64,000 nt of DNA, taken from positions 26,681-90,680 of the forward strand of contig NZ_JAOTIF010000025.1 in the NCBI RefSeq assembly GCF_025628885.1. Reading direction: 5' to 3'. The translations under genes and the position numbers were made by a program. Shown here piece after piece: positions 37,052 through 44,961 of this stretch. The DNA comes from Paraflavisolibacter caeni (lineage in GTDB: Bacteria > Bacteroidota > Bacteroidia > Chitinophagales > Chitinophagaceae). The stretch's first letter is position 1; each line of letters starts with the position of its first letter. The notes under the pieces are model-generated. The model saw only the letters and a list, made by a program, of their open reading frames with translations, had not been told where the DNA came from and made no database searches.

Positions 37052-37534
37052 TTATTTTTCTCCATCATTGTTGCGCATATATTCCAGGACCTTCCTGGCA
37101 TCTTCTTTAGTTAGATTCTGGTTGGGCATACGCACTAAACATAGTTCCAGCAGTTTTTGTGCTTCAGGGTCGCTTTCCAGCATCATATCAACATTTGTGA
37201 TCATGTTCATGATCCAATCGGGCGTGCGTCTTTTGGTAACTCCTTTCCAACCAGGGCCGACCAGCCTTTCTTCATTCAATCTGTGGCAGGACTGGCATTT
37301 CATTTCGTAAATGCCTTTCCCTCCTGATACCATATCAGGATTCAGTGGGGTAGTCAATTGAATTTCACCTGGTTCGATTTTTGTGCCGTGTACTTCGTTT
37401 TCGCTCTGGGTTAACTTTGTTACGTCTACTGTCGTATCCTCTGCAGATTTGTTACCAGCGTTATTGCCACAAGAAACCACAAATAATGAACCCATGCAAA
37501 ATAGAGCCGATGCTACTAAAAGTGTTTTTTTCAT
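37052..37534 (-). CDS. Monohaem cytochrome c lipoprotein, probable electron donor to NosZ
   Basis: A 160-residue protein with a lipoprotein signal (LFVVSC, Cys22). One haem site is present, CQSCHRL, followed by VGPGWKGVTKRRTPDWIMNM, and a Met ligand is likely in LVRMPNQNL. This is a class I cytochrome c fold. It is the first gene of the nos group on this strand, 152 bases before nosZ, and would pass electrons from the respiratory chain to CuA. Similar cytochromes commonly accompany clade II nosZ. It is anchored to a membrane facing the periplasm. Confidence 0.85.
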   Translation of the reverse strand: MKKTLLVASALFCMGSLFVVSCGNNAGNKSAEDTTVDVTKLTQSENEVHGTKIEPGEIQLTTPLNPDMVSGGKGIYEMKCQSCHRLNEERLVGPGWKGVTKRRTPDWIMNMITNVDMMLESDPEAQKLLELCLVRMPNQNLTKEDARKVLEYMRNNDGEK

Positions 37535-37809
37535 GATGTTTCTGATTAATGGTTGATAGCTTTAATGAAGTAATTGAATTCCTGCTTAATATACAATTTT
37601 CTGATCTGTATTTATATGATTTTAATGAAATAAGCTAAATACAGGCTGCCACAGATCAAAGTACTATTATTAAAAAGATGAGTCTGTATATGGCAAGTAC
37701 AATGTCTCTCTTATATAAAATTACGGAAGTTATTTTTATTTACTTAAGGCCTTAGGTGGGTCAGGTTGTAGGGAGTTTCTATAGAATAAATTGCCAAGGA
37801 TGGATATGT
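37535..37809. other. Intergenic stretch holding the likely promoter of the nos genes
   Basis: About 275 A/T-rich bases upstream of the cytochrome gene start. No exact -7 box or clear FNR-type palindrome was found by eye. The promoter of the cytochrome/nosZ transcript should be here. No gene is seen. Confidence 0.4.
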
Positions 37810-37852
37810 AAAAATGAATATTCCGATGTTGTTGCACCAGAATATTCATTTT
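37810..37852 (-). terminator. Hairpin terminator after the SASA-type esterase gene
   Basis: AAAATGAATATTC at 37810-37822 is exactly complementary to GAATATTCATTTT at 37840-37852, with a 17-base loop. It starts eight bases after the stop codon of the esterase gene. The final arm would give a U-rich end in the transcript. Confidence 0.7.
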
Positions 37853-37860
37853 CAAATGTA

Positions 37861-39303
37861 TTACCAATTATCTGTTCTAAAAGAAGAAGCAGGAAGACCT
37901 TCGGTACTGAATAATTCGCCTTTAGTAAAGTCTTTGAATGCATAGCGAACAGCTACAGGTTTAGCAACATTAGGTGAAGAAACTGCAATTGAATTGCGTA
38001 ATAATACGGCTTGGGCTGGGTAAAATACTTTATCAGATCCTGCTATTTCAAATGAGGTAAGTTTTTTCCCAAAGCTTGTCAATCCATTTGGAGCATTCTG
38101 AAAAAACACATTCATGATGTTGCCATTCACTGAGGTGGAATCAAAAGAAGGACTTGTATAGCCAAAGCCTTTCAGACCATAGGTTTTTCCTAAGGCGAGC
38201 AGGGCCAGTCTTTCACCACCTTCTTTTTTATGAGCAGGATGAATATTGTCTTCTTCTCCAATATCCATAAGTACAGCCATACCGCTATTAGAAATTTTTG
38301 TCTCTGCTTTTCGCTGGGCATCTCTTAAGTAAGCCGAGTTATATTTCCCACCCATATTGTAAGGAGGTAATTGTGCATAGTTGTAGGGAGCAATTTGCGC
38401 ATAATAAAAAGGGAATTCACCGCGATTCCATAAAGTGCGCCACTCATTTACCATCTTTGGGAATAACTCCTCATAGCGATCAGGGTTTTCGTAGTTTGAT
38501 TCGCCCTGGTACCAAATAGAGCCTTTTATGCTGTAGCCAATGATTGGATAAAGCATACCATTGTAAAGAGTAGTTGGCGTGCGGCTTACAGCTTTAATGG
38601 TATCACCTTTTGCAGGAATCTTTACATCTGGATATACTTTCAATGCATCAGGACTCATCCAGGCTTCAGCAAAAGATCCGCTATAACTTACATTGATCAA
38701 GCCTACAGGTACATCCAGCATTTCATTGAGTAAGCGTCCAAAGAAATACCCGGTTGCACTGAAATTAGATACAGCTTCTGGTCCCGCTTCTTTCCATTCA
38801 GAAGGTTTACAGTTGTCCTGACGTTCTGTAACGGACGAACGAGGGACTGTATACAACCTGATGTTTTTGTTTTTTGAATGCAGGATAGCTTCATTTGAAC
38901 CAATAATAGGCTGGCCTTTGAAACCTTTTACCGGCATTTCCATGTTTGATTGTCCTGAACAGATCCAAACTTCGCCTATCAGCACATTGTTCAATGTAAC
39001 AGGTTTTCCATCGGAAATGGTAATATTGTATGGTCCACCAGCAGCAGGAGTGGGTACCAACATTTTCCACTTACCAGCAGCATCAGCTTTTGTAGTGTAT
39101 CTTTTACCGTTCCAAGATGTTTGTATCGAAATATTTTTGCCTTTTTCGGACCATCCCCAGAAAGCACATTCGCTTTGTTGTTGCAATACCATGTTGTTTG
39201 TGAAGATAGAAGGGAGTTTGACTTGTGCATTTAAGGAAAGCGCATATGTACAAGTTAGCGTTAGCATCATTAATATGTGGTAAAATTTATACGTTTTCAT
39301 CAT
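37861..39303 (-). CDS. Sialate O-acetylesterase-type (SASA) carbohydrate esterase, secreted
   Basis: Start at 39303 (or the ATG three bases later) gives MMKTYKFYHILMMLTLTC and a signal ending LNAQ; the longer open frame has no export logic. The 480-residue protein has the SGNH/SASA features: an N-terminal sandwich (LPSIFTNNMVLQQQSECAFW), the block GEVWICSGQSNMEMP with nucleophile Ser, GSIWYQGESNY, and the Asp/His pair in EEDNIHPAHK. The family removes acetyl groups from sialic acid or plant polysaccharides such as xylan and pectin. It is divergent from a GH2 gene with 179 bases between the starts, so the two are likely regulated together. Acetylated hemicellulose or pectin is the more likely target here. 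Confidence 0.8.
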   Translation of the reverse strand: MMKTYKFYHILMMLTLTCTYALSLNAQVKLPSIFTNNMVLQQQSECAFWGWSEKGKNISIQTSWNGKRYTTKADAAGKWKMLVPTPAAGGPYNITISDGKPVTLNNVLIGEVWICSGQSNMEMPVKGFKGQPIIGSNEAILHSKNKNIRLYTVPRSSVTERQDNCKPSEWKEAGPEAVSNFSATGYFFGRLLNEMLDVPVGLINVSYSGSFAEAWMSPDALKVYPDVKIPAKGDTIKAVSRTPTTLYNGMLYPIIGYSIKGSIWYQGESNYENPDRYEELFPKMVNEWRTLWNRGEFPFYYAQIAPYNYAQLPPYNMGGKYNSAYLRDAQRKAETKISNSGMAVLMDIGEEDNIHPAHKKEGGERLALLALGKTYGLKGFGYTSPSFDSTSVNGNIMNVFFQNAPNGLTSFGKKLTSFEIAGSDKVFYPAQAVLLRNSIAVSSPNVAKPVAVRYAFKDFTKGELFSTEGLPASSFRTDNW

Positions 39304-39482
39304 GGCGGAAAGATAAAAAGAAGCGTATGAAATGTTTTTCTTACGGTTTTGAATAGTAAGATGTTCCATTAGCTTAGTAAAACCTGACATTGCAGGGTGG
39401 GTGCAGCAAGCGTAACATGCAAAATGATTTTGGAGCACCAGCCCCAAAAACATCACATTATCAAATTAGCTTTGAATTTTTT

Positions 39483-41873
39483 ATGAAACTCAGGAATATT
39501 GCAAGTATTATTGTTTTGTCATTCATTTCACTCTGTACTCGTGCGCAAGGCCGGGTTGTACTCTTTGATGAAAACTGGCTTTTTCACCGTGGCTCTGCAC
39601 AGGGCGCAGAAAATCCACTTTTTAATGATGTAAAGTGGCGAAAGCTAGATCTTCCACATGACTGGAGTATTGAGGATATTCCTGGTACCCGTTCTCCTTT
39701 TGATTCGACAGCCATCAGCCAAGCTAATGGTGGGTTTACACAAGGAGGGACAGGTTGGTACAGGAAGCATTTTGTTCTCCCTCAGTCTCAAAAAGGAAAA
39801 CGTTTTATTATACAGTTTGATGGTATTTATATGAATGCTGATGTATGGCTCAATGGGAAAAGTTTGGGCAAGCATCCTTATGGCTACACTTCATTTTGGT
39901 ATGATATCACTGATCGTCTAAAGTTTGGGGAGGAAAATATAATTGCCGTACGGGTTCGAAATGAGGGTGAGAATAGCCGTTGGTATTCCGGGTCCGGAAT
40001 TTACAGGCATGTCTGGTTGAAAACCACAGAACCTATACATGTGGCACAATGGGGTACTTTTATTACCACACCTGAAGTGACTGCTGGTGTTGCCAAAGTG
40101 AATATCAAGACAAAGGTGGAGAACAAGACAGGGAAGATTAATGAGGTGAAAATACGAACCCGGTTGGTTCATAAAAGTGGAGCGGAGGTTGCTTTTTCAG
40201 AAGAGCGGCAACGGATTGATTCATTTGCATCGTTTGAATTTAACCAAAATATAGAAGTAAAGAAGCCGGAACTTTGGTCAACAGAGCATCCAAACCTGTA
40301 TACTGCTGTGACAGAGGTATACCTGGATAACCAATTGACAGACCAGGAGACAACTGCATTTGGAATACGATCTATTTCCTTTGACCCTGTTAATGGATTT
40401 CGTCTGAATGGAAAAACAATGAAGTTAAAAGGAGGTTGTGTGCACCATGATAACGGGATACTCGGTGCGCGGGCATATGACAGGGCCGAAGAACGTAAAA
40501 TCGAGTTGTTGAAGAATGCAGGATTTAATGCCATCCGTTGTGCGCATAACCCGCCGTCCCCGGCTTTCCTGGATGCATGCGACAGGTTGGGTATGCTGGT
40601 AATCGATGAAGCTTTTGATGCCTGGAAGAAAGGCAAAAACCCTTCGGACTATCAATTGTATTTTAATGATTGGTGGCAGAGGGATGTAGAAAGCATGGTA
40701 TTCCGGGACCGGAATCATCCTTCCATTATCATGTGGAGCACGGGTAATGAAATTCCTGACAGGGCTAAGCCTGAAGGGGTTGCCACCTCAAAAATGCTCC
40801 GAGAACATATGCATCAATTGGATTCTACCCGCCCGGTAACCAATGGTGTGAATGGAGCAGAAACAAAAGACAAGGATCCATTTTTCGCGACGCTGGATGT
40901 CCCGGGCTATAATTATGCATGGAAGGAATATGAAGTGGATCATCAACAACACCCTCAAAGGGTGATCTATGCCTCAGAGTCTTTTCCCTTAGAGTCTTTT
41001 GATTATTGGATGGCTGTTTTAGATCATCCTTATGTGGTTGGAGACTTTGTCTGGACAGCGTTTGACTATCTTGGAGAGGCCAGTCTCGGCTGGATGGCTT
41101 ACCCTCAAACCCAGAATTTTTATCCATGGAATCTTGCGTATTGCGGAGATATTGACATCTGCGGCTGGAAGAGGCCTCAGTCTTATTATCGTGATGTTCT
41201 GTGGAAGCCGGCGCAGCTTTCCCTGTTTGTACAGTCTCCACAACCCTCGTTTGCACACAATCCTAACAAGGCTGAAAACACGAAGTGGAATTGGCATGAT
41301 GTTTTGGCTGACTGGAACTGGAATGGGCAAGAAGGCAAGCCATTTGAGGTTGAAGTGTATTCGTCTTGTGATGTTGTAGAACTTTTTTTAAATGGTCAAT
41401 CATTGGGCAAGAAACCAACCAACCGTTCTACGAGATTTATGGCGACATGGTCTGTGCCTTACGCAGCGGGGGCATTGAAAGCTGCCGGTTTCGTGGGAAA
41501 GAAGAAAGTAGTTGAAAAGGAGCTGATTACTGCTCAAGTGCCAGCGGTCATCAAGCTGACTTCCGACAAAGTTGAAATTAAAGGAAATGGACAGGATCTT
41601 TGCTATATTACAGTAGAACTTATGGATGAAAAAGGAGTTCGCAATCCCAAAGCAGAAAACCTGGTACAATTTGAAATCAATGGGCCTGGGACTATTGTTG
41701 GTGTTGGAAACGGTAATCCTGTAAGTGTGGAAAGCTTTCAGCAGCCGCAACGCAAGGCCTGGCAGGGCCGGTGTATGGTTGTTGTGAAGTCGGAAAAAAA
41801 TGCCGGGAAAATTACTTTGAAAGCGAAAGCCGCAGGAATGACCGAGGCGCAAATAAATGTTGCTGTGCAATAA
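39483..41873 (+). CDS. GH2 beta-galactosidase/glycosidase with extra C-terminal domains, secreted
   Basis: The ATG at 39483 starts MKLRNIASIIVLSFISLC and a signal ending TRAQG. The 796-residue protein has the GH2 order: sandwich (VKWRKLDLPHDWSIEDIPG), Ig-like domain, and TIM barrel with NAIRCAHNPPSPAFLDACD. The acid/base is Glu423 in STGNEIPDR and the nucleophile Glu499 in YASESFP. A DUF4982-like Ig domain (EVEVYSSCDVVELFLNGQSL) and a further Ig domain (VQFEINGPGTIVGVGNGNP) follow. This subgroup is usually beta-galactosidase, but beta-glucuronidase and alpha-arabinopyranosidase members exist. It is paired with a divergent acetylesterase, away from the main pectin locus. Confidence 0.85.
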   Translation: MKLRNIASIIVLSFISLCTRAQGRVVLFDENWLFHRGSAQGAENPLFNDVKWRKLDLPHDWSIEDIPGTRSPFDSTAISQANGGFTQGGTGWYRKHFVLPQSQKGKRFIIQFDGIYMNADVWLNGKSLGKHPYGYTSFWYDITDRLKFGEENIIAVRVRNEGENSRWYSGSGIYRHVWLKTTEPIHVAQWGTFITTPEVTAGVAKVNIKTKVENKTGKINEVKIRTRLVHKSGAEVAFSEERQRIDSFASFEFNQNIEVKKPELWSTEHPNLYTAVTEVYLDNQLTDQETTAFGIRSISFDPVNGFRLNGKTMKLKGGCVHHDNGILGARAYDRAEERKIELLKNAGFNAIRCAHNPPSPAFLDACDRLGMLVIDEAFDAWKKGKNPSDYQLYFNDWWQRDVESMVFRDRNHPSIIMWSTGNEIPDRAKPEGVATSKMLREHMHQLDSTRPVTNGVNGAETKDKDPFFATLDVPGYNYAWKEYEVDHQQHPQRVIYASESFPLESFDYWMAVLDHPYVVGDFVWTAFDYLGEASLGWMAYPQTQNFYPWNLAYCGDIDICGWKRPQSYYRDVLWKPAQLSLFVQSPQPSFAHNPNKAENTKWNWHDVLADWNWNGQEGKPFEVEVYSSCDVVELFLNGQSLGKKPTNRSTRFMATWSVPYAAGALKAAGFVGKKKVVEKELITAQVPAVIKLTSDKVEIKGNGQDLCYITVELMDEKGVRNPKAENLVQFEINGPGTIVGVGNGNPVSVESFQQPQRKAWQGRCMVVVKSEKNAGKITLKAKAAGMTEAQINVAVQ

Positions 41874-41957
41874 TCACGAGCAGCAGACAATTTCTCCGAT
41901 CGTTGGTCGTTTATTAGCGGGAGCAAACGATTCTCTTACTCTAAGAATAGCTATTTT

Positions 41958-42449
41958 ATGAAACGAATCATCTTTTTCAGTTTATTGATTGTGCTTTTTT
42001 CGGCCTGCGGTAAAGAAAAGTCCATTGAAAATGGTAATAATACAGGAGCTTTTTTAAAGTTTAAGTTGGACGGGCAAAGTATTGAGTACAAGGATAATGT
42101 TTTTGCGTCAAAAGATATCATCAATAACCAACACATTGTTATTATACAAGGCCAGAAGGATGTCTCTTCAAATGTGCCTGGTTTGGGTATTTTTCTACAG
42201 GACTCTGTAGAAATCACAAATAAGACATATAATGATGATGGATCGACATTTACTAATGCTTTAATTTACAGTGATACAGCAGGTGTCAATTATTCCTCTC
42301 TGTATATGACAGATGCGAGTGATCTAAAGGTAGTTATTACCAGAATTGATTCGGCATACATCAGTGGTACATTCAGCAGCAAAGTAGCTGATGTAAATGC
42401 AAATACAAAAAACATAACTGAAGGATCTTTCCAGGCACGCTTTCAATAA
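41958..42449 (+). CDS. Hypothetical lipoprotein
   Basis: A 163-residue protein with a clear lipoprotein signal (LLIVLFSAC, Cys17) and a beta-rich body (GAFLKFKLDGQSIEYKDNVF, VEITNKTYNDDGSTF, YISGTFSSKVADV). The pattern of a small Ig-like or jelly-roll domain exported to the membrane surface is common in Bacteroidota, and many such proteins have no assigned function. It lies between the GH2 gene and the Smr-domain gene and shows no link to either. Confidence 0.7.
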   Translation: MKRIIFFSLLIVLFSACGKEKSIENGNNTGAFLKFKLDGQSIEYKDNVFASKDIINNQHIVIIQGQKDVSSNVPGLGIFLQDSVEITNKTYNDDGSTFTNALIYSDTAGVNYSSLYMTDASDLKVVITRIDSAYISGTFSSKVADVNANTKNITEGSFQARFQ

Positions 42450-42522
42450 ATTATTGCTGAGCAGGCTATTCCAATTCCCATTTTGTATTGAATATGGAGG
42501 CATTAACATGGCTTAGTTCTTT

Positions 42523-42530
42523 TATTTTTG
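42523..42530 (+). promoter_or_regulatory. Candidate -7 box before the DUF2027-Smr gene
   Basis: TATTTTTG matches TAnnTTTG and is only seven bases before the ATG at 42538, which would imply an almost leaderless transcript. No clear -33 element was found. It could be a chance match in an A/T-rich stretch. Confidence 0.3.
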
Positions 42531-42537
42531 CAGAAAA

Positions 42538-43557
42538 ATGAAATTCCAGGTAGGAGATAAGGTGTTGGTGCTGCATTCCAACGAGGAAGGCGAGGTGATT
42601 GATATCATTAACGATAAAATGGTGATGGTAGAAGTTAGGGGCGTACGTTTTCCAGCATATATTGACCAGTTAGACTTTCCATATTTTAAGCGTTTTTCAG
42701 AGAAAAAGATGTTTGGAAAAGAGAAGTCTAAAAAATATGTGGATGATATCAAAAAAGAAAAACCGCAACAGGTGCCTAAGAAACGTGATGGGGTTTGGAT
42801 TTCTTTTTTGCCGGTTATTGATACTGATGAATTTGGGGATGATGTAGTAGAAACATTAAAGGTCCATCTTGTTAATCGTACTGAGCGGGCATTAAATTTT
42901 ATTTACAGACTACAATTTTTTGGAGAGACAGAATTTGAGCTGAAAAATGTTGTGAACAGTTTTAATGACTTTTATCTGCATGATGTGCCATTTGCAGATA
43001 TGAGCGATAATCCTTCCTTTTCTTTTGAATTTTCATTGGCGCAACCAGAAAAGAATAAAGCAGATTATTATGAATCCTCAATAAAATTAAAGCCTAAGCA
43101 GATTTTTGCCAGGATCGAGGAGATGAACAAGAAAGGGGAGGCTACTATTGCTTATAAGCTGTTTGATGATTACCCGGATAAAATGCCGGATGATCAACTG
43201 GATTTTGATTCACTGATTACTAAAGGGATCAAAGTTTATAATGCAAAAGAAGTGCGCAAGCACCTGCCTCCGGCAAGAACAGTGGTAGATCTTCATATAG
43301 AAAAGCTTACTGATGAATGGCAGCATTTATCCAACGCTGAAATACTTGATATACAACTCAGGGAATTTGAAAAATGGTATGAGCTGGCATTGGCTCATCA
43401 CCAGCATCATTTAATTATTATTCATGGTGTAGGCAGCGGGCGTCTCCGTGATGAAATTCATGATATTTTGCGGTTGAAGAAAGAGGTAAAGACTTTTGTG
43501 AATCAATACCATTCTTCTTTTGGATATGGGGCGACGGAGATCTATTTGCAATACTGA
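42538..43557 (+). CDS. DUF2027 and Smr domain protein
   Basis: A 339-residue cytoplasmic protein. The N-terminus (FQVGDKVLVLHSNEEGEVID) is a small barrel typical of DUF2027 proteins of Bacteroidota. A beta-rich middle part follows (EFELKNVVNSFNDFYLHDVP). The C-terminal 80 residues are a Smr domain with VVDLHIEKL and IIHGVGSGRLRDEI (about residues 293-306). Smr domains of the MutS2 type have nicking endonuclease or ribosome-rescue-associated activity. The specific job of this combination is unknown. It lies directly upstream of the RNase P RNA gene on the same strand. Confidence 0.85.
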   Translation: MKFQVGDKVLVLHSNEEGEVIDIINDKMVMVEVRGVRFPAYIDQLDFPYFKRFSEKKMFGKEKSKKYVDDIKKEKPQQVPKKRDGVWISFLPVIDTDEFGDDVVETLKVHLVNRTERALNFIYRLQFFGETEFELKNVVNSFNDFYLHDVPFADMSDNPSFSFEFSLAQPEKNKADYYESSIKLKPKQIFARIEEMNKKGEATIAYKLFDDYPDKMPDDQLDFDSLITKGIKVYNAKEVRKHLPPARTVVDLHIEKLTDEWQHLSNAEILDIQLREFEKWYELALAHHQHHLIIIHGVGSGRLRDEIHDILRLKKEVKTFVNQYHSSFGYGATEIYLQY

Positions 43558-43627
43558 TTGAAGTGAATGCTGTTTGGGGACGGGGAATTTTAGTAGTTTC
43601 TTTAATGGGCTGTAGTTTGATATAATG

Positions 43628-43635
43628 TATCTTTG
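43628..43635 (+). promoter_or_regulatory. -7 promoter box of the RNase P RNA gene
   Basis: TATCTTTG is an exact match to TAnnTTTG and lies about 25 bases before the start of the first pairing stem of the RNA. A strong constitutive promoter is expected for this essential RNA. The -33 element is not obvious. Confidence 0.55.
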
Positions 43636-43660
43636 CAATTGCTCTTTTCATAATATAATT

Positions 43661-44040
43661 ACTGCAGGCTGTGCTACCGTGGCGCTGATAGGCGTTAAGG
43701 AAAGTCCGGACAGCACAGAGCAACGTACCGGTTAATAGCCGGCTTTCCCGTTTTCCGGGATACGAGATAGTGCCACAGAAAATAACCGCCAATTATTGAC
43801 ATAGGAATATATCAATAATTGGTAAGGGTGAAAATGCAGGGTAAGAGCCTGCGTCTTGTTGTGGTAACACAATTGGAGGGTAAACCTTGCGTGCTGAAAT
43901 GCCATGTATAGGGCTGTTTGAGGGCTGCTCGTCCGATGGTCCAGGGTAGGCAGATAGATCCGGTTAGTAATAACCGGGCCAGATAAATGGTAGCTATGTC
44001 CGAAAGGATGAAACAGAATCCGGCTTACAGGCTTGCAGTT
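43661..44040 (+). ncRNA. rnpB: RNase P RNA, bacterial type A
   Basis: The ribozyme component of RNase P, which removes 5' leaders of tRNA precursors. The conserved blocks are present in order: GGAAAGTCCGGAC near the 5' end, AAGGGTGAAA and GGTAAGAGCC in the middle, and ACAGAATCCGGCTTA near the 3' end. The end stem P1 can form between ACTGCAGGC (43661) and GCTTGCAGT (ending 44039), allowing one G-U. A run of T residues after it gives the terminator. The total of about 380 bases is normal. The T-run contains the stop codon of the convergent CPBP-family gene. Confidence 0.95.
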
Positions 44041-44042
44041 TT

Positions 44043-44942
44043 TTATTTTGCTATATATCCCGCCAGTTCCATCATCCAGGCAATTCCAAGGTGGACCATT
44101 AGGCCGCCCCAAATGGTTCTTGTATTGAAGGTGACTACACCCAGAATTATACCTCCAAAAAATGATGAAATACATTCCCCTAATGGCTTTCCGAAATGGA
44201 TGGTGCAGTAGAAAAGTGCCATTGGTAATATTGCATCTTTGCCGGCCCAGTGTGCAAAAGCTAAGATGAGAAAACCCCTGAAAAATAACTCTATTGAAAT
44301 GAAATCAGTGCCATATGAAAGTTCATATAGCAATTGATGCCACCCGGAGCTTTGAGGTTGCGACAGAAATAAAACCTGTTGAAATTTTGGATAAACAGTT
44401 AAAAAGTCGGATTGGGTTGCAGCAGATGAAATGAGCGGTGCCATGATCAGCAACATTACCCAATATGGTCTCCACTGAATGTTTTTGGATTTTATGCCAT
44501 AGAAATGCTGTTCTCTATTAAAAACCTGCCATGTAATTAATAATATGGTCACCATGACTATTAATTTAAATGGCCAATAAGCGACCTGGTTCCAATAATC
44601 ATTCAATATGTTATTAGTTGTGAAATGGAATTCTGGTTTATAAACCATTTTCCAGGAAAAGATGAGCGGTGCTATGAGCAGTAAGAGTATAAACTTTGAA
44701 TTGAGCAACTTGAACTGCCTTTTAAAAAAAAGCGTTAAAATGTAAGGAAATGAGAAAGCCGCAGTAAAGACAATGTACCAACAATAAAACTGTTTATCAT
44801 AACTGTAAGTTGTGATGATTTTATTAAGGTTGTGGTAATAATTTATAAAGATCAGTATGGAAATGAATAAAGCGGAAAGAATAAATACACGTTTTTCAAG
44901 GAAAAAATAATATTCTTTTAGGTGTTCTAGGATCTTTTTCAT
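44043..44942 (-). CDS. CPBP-family (CAAX protease-like) membrane protein
   Basis: The start at 44942 gives MKKILEHLKEYYFFLEKRVF; a longer frame overlaps the 3' end of the tamB-like gene and is less likely. The 299-residue protein has about eight membrane segments. The signature region is SIELFFRGFLILAF, then FYCTIHFGKPLGE, then GGLMVHLGIAWMMEL. The first Glu of the usual EExxxR motif is Ile here, so the enzyme may be changed or inactive as a protease. The gene follows the tamB-like gene by 19 bases, probably as an operon. It ends within three bases of the convergent rnpB terminator. Confidence 0.75.
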   Translation of the reverse strand: MKKILEHLKEYYFFLEKRVFILSALFISILIFINYYHNLNKIITTYSYDKQFYCWYIVFTAAFSFPYILTLFFKRQFKLLNSKFILLLLIAPLIFSWKMVYKPEFHFTTNNILNDYWNQVAYWPFKLIVMVTILLITWQVFNREQHFYGIKSKNIQWRPYWVMLLIMAPLISSAATQSDFLTVYPKFQQVLFLSQPQSSGWHQLLYELSYGTDFISIELFFRGFLILAFAHWAGKDAILPMALFYCTIHFGKPLGECISSFFGGIILGVVTFNTRTIWGGLMVHLGIAWMMELAGYIAK

Positions 44943-44961
44943 GCCTGATTGAGAATGTTTT

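Noticed and set aside
39390..39482. Longer N-terminus of the second GH2 protein
   Set aside because: A standard signal peptide starts at 39483; the upstream residues have no export logic.
41400..41870. 156-codon frame on the - strand in the second GH2 gene
   Set aside because: Antisense shadow of the GH2 C-terminal domains.
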